Positions 57,032 to 64,000 of a stretch of 64,000 nucleotides of DNA are shown piece after piece. Numbering within the stretch: the stretch's first letter is position 1; every line of letters begins with the position of its first letter. The stretch comes from Persicaria tinctoria. Its lineage: Eukaryota > Streptophyta > Magnoliopsida > Caryophyllales > Polygonaceae. Made by a program: the position numbers and the translations under genes. Below the pieces are notes generated by a model. The model was not told the DNA's origin, did no database searches, and saw nothing but the letters and a program-made list of their open reading frames with translations. The stretch is from the NCBI GenBank assembly GCA_037127255.1, contig JBANSL010000013.1, positions 61,642,688 to 61,706,687 of the forward strand, read 5' to 3'.

Positions 57032-59149
57032 AACGTCGTGTGCATCATGAATGCATGCAAAGCTTTATACGTAGCTATAGATATAACATAACTAAGTTAA
57101 TAATTTTTTTTTTTTTTTATAAAAAAAAACATGGAACTAGATATAACAAAGAATAGTTTAGGGACTATACACGCATCATGGATGCGTGTATAATGTATGA
57201 AGCTAGCAGGTACAAGGGCTAGTTACATACATAATCCTATATAAAACCCTTTCAATGTATGTTTTATGAAGTCTATTTCACTCTAAAACCGTCAAATATG
57301 ACTAGAGAGGAGAAAGATAAATCCGATATCAAAGACGAGAATGTAAGGGTATGTTTATTTGATTAATTTATTCTTATAGAAATTTAAATTTATATTATAC
57401 GACATTATAGTCAAAATCAAATTTGTAACACATACCCGATATTGAATTTTAGATTAGATGAGATTGAATGAGATAATATCGAATTCGTATTATATATATA
57501 TGATACGAATGTCGCTGGTTATGGAAGTCCCATGGCTTGTTGTGTGCCCAAAAGGTGGAAGGAATCCAAACTGTTGCTCATCTATTTAGAGTAGATGAGG
57601 TTCACATGTTTCAGAGGCAAGCTGAGTAGTTTGAATTGGATTCATAAATCCCTTTGCGGCGGGTGCCTAAGCATGGTCGGCGGGCGCCGAACCCTGGTGT
57701 ATGCCTAAGTTTTTCCTGCAAGCATTTGGCTCGGCGGGCGCCTAGGAATTCTAGGCGGGCGCCGCTCCTGCGTACTTAGTCTTCTTTCCTTTCTCTTCAC
57801 TTGACTTCTTTCTAGCTTCTTCTTGGTCCATCTTCTTATTCTTCAAGCAACCCTAGCTAGATTTAGGCTCCGTCATCATATCTTCGAGCTCGAGTTCATA
57901 AATCTGCCTAATTAATATAGAAAAACGTAGATTTCGAACTTCCAATATAAAATGTATAACAATGCAACTTAACTTTAAAATCCTATCTAATGCAACTGAA
58001 ATGACCCTAAAACTACCTAGAATGCCTATACAAAATATGCATTATCACTTATACTAACACGATTACAGAACGGTCTATCGAATCCCCTTCACTGTAGTCT
58101 TCTTCCATCCCTGTCTCGTCGTAAATAATGACAAAAAAATTGATGATTACCCTCATACGCAAAAATGACCGACGGAATGGCTACCACTATAACCGACAGA
58201 ATTCTCCAAGGGCATTCACAAACTCATCACCCCATTTCCTCGTGGGGCGCTAGCATGAATCGCTGGGTAGGACACAAGGACATTCACACTATTTCCGAGA
58301 GGTGAGGGTAGAACTCATGCTTAGACTCTTGCGGTAAGAAGACATTATTGACCATTACGAGGATCGAATGGGATGACTCATTGAGATAACTCACTTCTAA
58401 CTCAAAACTACTTCAATCATCACCCCCCACTAACATACTCAAGTAACCCTCACATCCGACACGATTTCCGAATGTATTTAGTTGACCAACCCAATTTTCC
58501 GTGGACGCTCCTCGACCCTTGCTAACATGCCTAAACTTTTTAGTGGGATGGATGACGGAGTCATAATCATCAGGGGGTTCGAATTATGGAAGGGCTATTC
58601 TGACAAGACAAGAATTTTGATCACATAAGAACAAGGTATTCTTCCGCTCTCCCGCTTGCACAGTTATTCACTACATGATTCAAGTGAAGGCATACTGATT
58701 AGTTTGCTATCCTAAGCACAATAGCACTCATCATGGAAGCAATCAACGTGATTAATATGATCCTCTTCGAGGAGGATCGCCCTCGAGCCCAATTAGATAC
58801 AATGCTTACAATCACAGAGACAATCTATGTCGTCCTTCGAGGGACGACCGACCGGAGGGGGCAATTACCTCACGGCCTCCTAACCCATGCTACTCCAACC
58901 CTCGGGCTCCTTGGAGTCTTCTAGACCCATCTGTAAACAAAAGCTAGTATTTTGCCTACCGTTCCTCGAATTTTACACCCATAAGGGATGTCTATCGCTT
59001 GTGTCTCTACTCGCAAGTTTGATCCTAAAGGTCGGTCAGTGTAGGGTTAGGTCCAATTAAATTCATTTTGCCCTATTGAAAACACTTCAAAACCATTTGA
59101 AACCATTGAGCCACTTTTAAAAACCACTTCAACCTATCATACTCATATT
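57032..59149. other. Unresolved repeat-like DNA, probably the internal region of the gypsy element at 59180
   Basis: 57040-57500 is AT-rich. 57640-57770 has spaced GGCGGGCGCC motifs. 58030-59150 is more GC-balanced and, on the minus strand, follows the PBS of the LTR at 59180. I translated it and found no gag, protease or RT motif. The plus-strand ORF 58733-58924 is not supported. Confidence 0.4.
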
Positions 59150-59179
59150 GCAAAATCTGGCTCTGATATATACCACCTT
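59150..59179 (-). promoter_or_regulatory. Altered primer-binding site of the Tekay-like element
   Basis: Minus-strand text directly after the LTR reads GGTATATATCAGAGCC. The initiator tRNA-Met PBS is TGGTATCAGAGCC, so there is a 4-base insertion (ATAT) inside the site. It fixes the orientation of the LTR (minus) and marks it as the 5' LTR. Confidence 0.65.
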
Positions 59180-60991
59180 TGTAACGACCTGATATTATGA
59201 TTCTCGGGTTACGTTTCAAGGGATGAAACCCCTCGTTAGGATTTTCCGCCCCGAGTACAGGTTGAAGGTTTAAAATCAACAATTGCGCTTTGAAAGTGGG
59301 ATTTCACACGCAAAAACCGAGAGGGATCGTTGGAATCCTTAGGGTAAGTCCCCTGTACCTGCCCTATGGCCTAAGTCATGAAAATCATTGATCATACAAA
59401 CCAGTAAAGTTTCCAAATTCATACATAAGGTTTCCAAGGCGGAGCCGGGTCAACACATTATCCAAATGGGCAAATTCAAGCTATTATTAATTCAGTGAAT
59501 TCAGAGTTTCAACTCTCTCTTTCCGCCAAGTCAGAACCTCGTGGTCATGGGGCCAAATCAGCGTCAACAATAGTAAGCATAAAGGATACCTAAAAACGTT
59601 AATAGTGGCCGGGATCAAATGATGCCCACTTGCTCTTTCCCCACCCTAAGTACACACATACGCTATACCTAATAATCATGCTTCTAGATGCAAGGCGGAA
59701 TATTAACACACTAGCATGCCCCTAATTTCAAGTGCATAATAATTATGAAGGTCTTAGCACAAAATACAAAATTGTATAACCCTCTTCGTGACCATTGCCC
59801 CCTTTCCGATAGGGCGGAGACTGGCTAGCTCGAGAATGCATTCCAATTCATAAATGGAGTCAGGACCTTTATGGTGCCCAACCCCATATTGCATGATTAT
59901 CAATAAATCATGAATGTAGTCCTAAAAGAGAAAAAGAATAAGATAATGTGAAAGGTAAATAAAGAGTAATAATAAAGTTGTAGTAATGACTCGAATGACT
60001 CAAGACGAGACCCGATGAGATTGGTCCATCCTATGACCTTAGCAAAGATTCTAGATACTTCACAGATAACGACCGTTCTGTTTACATACACATAAAGAAA
60101 TACAATGCTCAATGGTCAATGCAACCTAGCATGATACTACATGGCATGCTGATCATGAATGCAAGCACCTAGTATATCATGCACATAAAGTAGGGAGTTC
60201 TCTCTATCGATCTGAGTAAGCTCCGAATAGACTTACCTCGCTATGCAGAACAACATAATAGAAGATATAGCATACTCAATCATAATCACAAAGTATCACC
60301 TAGAGGCTAGATACATATCAGAACACATATATAAGTCTACGTCTAATCATTCAAGCACTCAAAGCATACAACATTCAACGAGATTAACAACCATATTGCA
60401 ATCTACATTCCATCAAGTTCAACTATTCATCACATTGCCACATTCCGTAAGACCAACATAATTCAATACAGATTTTAAGACTGAAAAGGTACTTTTTATA
60501 TAAACTTTATATAAACACCAGAATATACAAGCAAATTATTTAAACTTAAAAGAGAAAGACTTACAAAAGTTTACAAACTTTTTCTTCAAACTTTTACAAA
60601 GAACTCGGAACCTTGAAAGAGAGATTACAAAGATTGAGAGAGAGAATTCTTGGGGTTTTTGTGTTCTCTAGAATTTCGATGCCTTTTCTTCGTCCTGAAT
60701 GCTCCTTTATATAGGCAAGAGTTCTTCTTTATTTGACGTCATTGCTTACGTTTTTAGTAGATCAACTGTAGACATGTGATGAATCTGTTCTGAGTAAAGG
60801 ATGAAGTCTTCTTGTCAGCAGAAATGGCGGTAGATGTCTCTTTGACTTTTGTGAATAGGACGAAGTGAATAGTAAAAGTTTGAATAGTGAATAGTAAATT
60901 TTGTCGTCAATAGTGAATAGTAACTTTTGTCGTCTTTTCTTTCCATCAGTATATGTTTTCTCCTTATGGCTTGAGTGGTCTGCTGATTACA
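59180..60991 (-). repeat. 5' LTR of a Tekay-like Ty3/gypsy element
   Basis: The plus strand starts TGTAACGACCTG, and a matching inverted GATTACA end lies at 60985-60991. The segment 59180-60250 matches 6306-7400 of the solo LTR (CCCCTCGTTAGGAT, CGAGTACA, CTTCACAGATAACGACCGTTC, CTTTCCGATAGGGCGGA). A sense TATA (TATATAAAGG, plus 60704-60713) lies 280 bp from the LTR start. The U3 part has four GTGAATAG(T/G)A units (about 60850-60925). The inner end is firm, the outer end inferred. Confidence 0.65.
60704..60713 (-). promoter_or_regulatory. LTR TATA box
   Basis: TATATAAAGG on the minus strand, in the expected position between U3 repeats and the transcribed part of the LTR. Confidence 0.6.
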
Positions 60992-61041
60992 CCATATTCA
61001 TACATACATATATAAATACGTACATAAATACATATTTTCTC

Positions 61042-61095
61042 TATTCTTCTTCTTCTTCTTCTTTTTAAAAAAAATCACACACACACACACACAAA
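61042..61095. repeat. (CTT)n and (CA)n microsatellites
   Basis: TTCTTCTTCTTCTTC followed by an A run and ACACACACACACACAC. Confidence 0.9.
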
Positions 61096-61099
61096 ACAC

Positions 61100-61338
61100 A
61101 TATAAACTAAAAATCATAAGGATCTTGAGCATCTTGTGTAGGATCATCTTTTATGGGTGAACTGTTTTGAGAACTTGAAGTAGTGGACTGCTGTTATTGG
61201 GATGCAAGATATTGTTGGAAGGCTTGAAACTCCTACCACTGTTTTAATTGCTCACTAGTGAAGTTGATTGGTGTTGATGGTGGAGATTGAGGGACATTTG
61301 TTTGTGGGGTAGTTTTTGTTGGGCTTTGTGGTTTGTAG
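61100..61338 (-). pseudogene. Short coding-like remnant, family unknown
   Basis: On the minus strand one frame reads as low-complexity protein tail: YKPQSPTKTTPQTNVPQSPP, then TPINFTSEQLKQW, EFQAFQQYLASQ, and SSPIKDDPTQDAQDPYDF followed by a stop, with two TAG/TAA interruptions. The Gln/Pro/Ser-rich text with a helical SEQLKQW segment suggests the edge of a transposon-encoded protein, but I cannot name it. It is cut off at 61340 by the Athila-like LTR. Confidence 0.35.
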
Positions 61339-61339
61339 T

Positions 61340-63202
61340 TGTTGTGAGCCTAATTTCCCATGTTTTATACTATCTTTTATATCGTTTTCTGCATACATTT
61401 CATGCCTTTGGGCTAGAATAGTTCAGAATCTATGTAGTTTATGCTTATTTGCCAAATTATGGAATCTACATCAGTTTCTATTTAATTTCACAGAAATCGA
61501 GGCAATTTACAGCAGTTTTGAGAAAGGAGGAAAAGCTCAAAGTCAACTACAGAAAGTCCGAGGTCAAGGAGTAGCGGAACCAGGACAAATCGAGTTGGAA
61601 GCAAGAAAATCGAGTCGACACCATCTGATCGATATCGAGTACACTAAGTCGATATCGAGTTGGCCATTTGATTTCTACCAAGAAAGCCCAGAATCGAGCA
61701 AAGCTGAAAAAGTTGGTCGATATCGAGTACCGCAACTCGATATCGAGTAACCCAAAAATCGAGTGAAGATCCAGAAGTCGACCCGAGAAGCTGAAGAAGA
61801 AAGGAAGAACTCGATATTGACTTGACCTAGTCGATATCGAGTTGAAGCTAGTCGATGTTCATCGCTGGAGCCGAAATCGAGTTGCTGAGCTAAAACGAAG
61901 AAAAGGCAGGTCGATATCGACTAGACGAGGTCGATATCGAGTGACACCCAGTTGGCCGATTTCGAGTGTATCCGAGTTCTGATCCAACTTCTATCCAAAT
62001 TCCAATGGAGATATCCACAAGATCAAATTCTATCAAGATCTATCAAGTTGGAAGAGATATTTGTCTACTTTAGATATAATTCCTTGTTGATTTCTTTCCT
62101 TTATTTCCAAGTTTTTATCTTAAGTATTTAGATAGATAGATAGATATAGATATAGATAGAGTTTCTTTCCTAGATTAGCATGGAATAAAGCCCATAAATA
62201 AAGCCTTAGGGGCTGATTTCTAGTCATTCAATTCTAGAGAAGGAGAAAGGGGTAGTAAGTAGAGAGAGAGAGCTTGTGGTGAGTGGAGCAAGAGAGGCGA
62301 GAGCGGATTTGGCTTTGTTCGGTTGTAAGCTTTCTTTTATTTTATTTAATGCAATTTAGTTCCCTTTTATTATTAATCTCTTTCCTTGCGATGAAGAGCG
62401 AGTAGTCACCCAACTTCTAGGGTCGGGGTGAGCCCGACGGTAGCCATGTGAGGTGATGCGGTAAAGGTACAATATTTTGATGCGAATTCATCTTCTATCC
62501 CTATGAGCATGATTTTTTTTGCAAAAGTTGAAGGTGATCCTTGTTTGTATTATTGAAGCAAAAGTGATCTTAATGCAACTTGGATTAATTATGTGAAAAG
62601 GGTTAGTAACAATTAGGGTTTATGCGAAAACCTCTATCTTCCTATTTGTTAATAACGAAAGTTATTTGATGAAACACATGATCTTTTATGCCTTTATGTG
62701 TTATTTTACATGGTTATCATTGTGGTGTTGAAACCCTGATCTTGGAAGCTTTTATTGTATTGATTTATTTCACGAATTTTGAGTTTTAAGTTTCTGTCTT
62801 ACTCGAAATTGAGTTACTGTCAGTCGGGTTTTTTAGTCGTTATCGAGTACTCCCAATCGATATCGACCAAGTTTTTGCATTTGTGTTTTGTTTCTGTTTT
62901 AAGTCGAAATTGAGTAACTACAGTCGATTTATTTACTCGATATCGAGTACAGCAGGTCGATATCGACCAAAGTTGCTGCTTTCGTTTTGTTGATGCTTTT
63001 CTCTGTGTTTGTTGTTTGTCTGGTTGATTTTCTGCTGAGTTTAGAACTGAAAAGGCGGGCGCTGCCACGCTTCCTCGTGGATCGATCCTGACTGCCTTCT
63101 ACTACAATGAGAGGAAGTCTTGTATTTATTTGCTGAGACAGGGAGTTAGTTTGCTTTATATTTTGTTTATATTTCATACTTGACCATCCTCCTGCAATAA
63201 CA
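61340..63202 (+). repeat. 5' LTR of the Athila-like element
   Basis: 1863 bp from TGTTGTGAGCC to GCAATAACA. The U3 part (61580-61970) has about a dozen TCGATATCGA-centred units, with more at 62838-62970. Blocks such as TTAATAACGAAAGTTATTTG (62648) and ATACATTTCATGCCTTTGGG (61392) are shared with the short element's LTR. Confidence 0.88.
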
Positions 63203-63205
63203 AAT

Positions 63206-63223
63206 TGGCGGCGTTGCCGGGGA
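63206..63223 (+). promoter_or_regulatory. Primer-binding site, tRNA-Asp type
   Basis: TGGCGGCGTTGCCGGGGA, one base from the Athila consensus TGGCGCCGTTGCCGGGGA. Confidence 0.88.
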
Positions 63224-63323
63224 AGCCATCAATCGCACCCTTTTTAGTTCTATTTCTTTTCTTTATGTCTGTTTTTATTTTTAGTTCCTTTTTACTTGCT
63301 TTTTCTGTTTGCTTTTCAGGTGC

Positions 63324-64000
63324 ATGCGAAGAACTGATCGCACGCCTATAGACCCAATTCTCGAGTTTGAGCGATTTTTTCACCTTCAGAAAAGGCTTAG
63401 GAGGAGACTCATGTCAACATCTAACAACGAGAATGCGGGCCAGCTCACACCTGCACAAGAGCTTGAGCAACTCCGCCAACAAATTGAGGCACTCACCACT
63501 AGAGAAGCGGAAAACGCCCGACGAGAGGCGGAATATGCACAGAACCAACAACGGTGGGAGACAAGGGTAGATCGCGAGATCAACGCGAGAAGGGAACTTG
63601 AGGAGCGGATATGGCACATCCCAGCCAATGCAAAGAAATATCTGCATCCTACTCTGGAAGTTCCAAAATCAGCGATCATTCTTCCCGCTATTAACTTTGA
63701 AATTCGTCCTTCTTTTATTACTGAAATTAGAAGGAGTCAATCTAAGGAAGAATTAATGAATGTCCTTTAGAGGATGTCACCACTTTTATAGACTTATGCG
63801 AAGCTATAGCTGATGGTGCTAATCTTGAATACTTAAAACTAAAGGCTTTTCGTTGGTCCCTTGCAAGAATAGCTCAACAATGGCTGGAAGGATTGCCTGC
63901 ATGATCAATTCGCACATGGAATGAACTATAGGACCTGTTTCTTAATATGTTCTTTCCTCTTGCAAAGACAGCTGCTCTCAGACAACAAATCACGTCTTTT
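63324..64000 (+). pseudogene. Athila-like gag, truncated by the window edge
   Basis: The ATG at 63324 starts MRRTDRTPIDPILEFER, and a second ATG at 63411 could also serve. A Glu/Arg/Gln-rich helical stretch follows (about residues 40-100: AQELEQLRQQIEALTTREAE, then RREAEYAQNQQRWETRVDRE). The frame ends at TAG (63768-63770). A shifted frame then gives the Retrotrans_gag core: EYLKLKAFRWSLARIAQQWL, EGLP, TWNEL and DLFLNMFFPLAKTAALRQQI, with a TGA and a TAG inside. The KLKAF..SL...A..WL..LP pattern is that of Athila gag capsid domains. A TTTGCTTTTCAG acceptor-like tract stands just before the ATG. Confidence 0.85.

Larger units (their letters stand above)
61340..64000 (+). mobile_element. Athila-like Ty3/gypsy element, 5' part
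   Basis: LTR 61340-63202, PBS 63206-63223, gag from 63324 to beyond the window. The left flank GTAGT (61335-61339) would be the target site; the partner lies outside. The LTR start TGTTGTGAGCC and several internal blocks match the short element at 34864-40498 in reverse orientation. Gag is broken. Confidence 0.88.

Noticed and set aside
58733..58924. 63-codon plus-strand ORF
   Set aside because: No motif, and it is antisense to the inferred direction of the gypsy element.
59073..59282. 69-codon minus-strand ORF
   Set aside because: It spans the LTR/PBS junction and is not a coding unit.

Overview
This is nuclear DNA from a flowering plant, almost certainly a eudicot. The evidence is two plant-type host genes (a CRF-clade AP2/ERF factor and a four-exon UBC8/10/28-type E2 enzyme) surrounded by plant transposable elements: Ty1/copia including a Sirevirus-like element, Athila-like and Tekay-like Ty3/gypsy LTRs, L1-type LINEs, tRNA-type SINEs, and hAT, Mutator, Harbinger and Stowaway DNA elements. 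I cannot name the species. No bacterial, viral, CRISPR or operon-like system is present, and I found no new molecular machine. What stands out is an unusually legible nest of transposons, dated relative to each other by exact target-site duplications (TSDs) that I checked base by base.

Layout. 1-1512: decayed copia pol end plus LTR. 2440-3076: dispersed repeat (second copy 11875-12512, diverged third copy near 14340). 3451-5345: GGGTTCGGG-rich and GGCGG-rich repeats. 6306-9420: 3.1-kb solo LTR with TSD GTCTG. 10159-11649: Mutator-like foldback carrying a SINE. 13628-13815: second SINE. 15217-17100: Tourist-like MITE, dead copia fragment, Stowaway-like MITE. 17857-18762: host gene CRF (minus). 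19615-20427: large inverted-repeat element.

20572-41044 is a four-part nest. A 5'-truncated LINE (minus strand, TSD ATATAAACCTA) was split by copia element A (20685-40709). A was then hit twice: a Sirevirus-like copia (20916-30069, TSD AAATG) landed at the edge of A's primer-binding site, and a short non-autonomous Athila-like element (34864-40498, TSD ATCAC) landed in A's 3' LTR. The Sirevirus-like copy has broken gag-pol and lacks its integrase core, yet keeps an uninterrupted 509-codon ORF downstream of pol.

42095-48980: LINE bounded by a 16-bp TSD, with ORF2 split by two hAT-type MITEs (8-bp TSDs CTTATAG[T/C] and CTTATGGA) and no recognisable ORF1. 49728-50201: Mutator-like MITE. 50873-53828: host E2 gene (minus). 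54127-57023: Stowaway-like, Harbinger-like and hAT-like elements; the last two appear to carry captured gene-leader sequence. 59180-60991: Tekay-like LTR (minus). 61340-64000: 5' part of an Athila-like element (LTR, tRNA-Asp-type PBS, broken gag) whose LTR is related to that of the short element at 34864-40498.

Only the CRF gene and the E2 gene look like functioning host genes. They act independently (transcriptional regulation; ubiquitin transfer) and nothing links them functionally.
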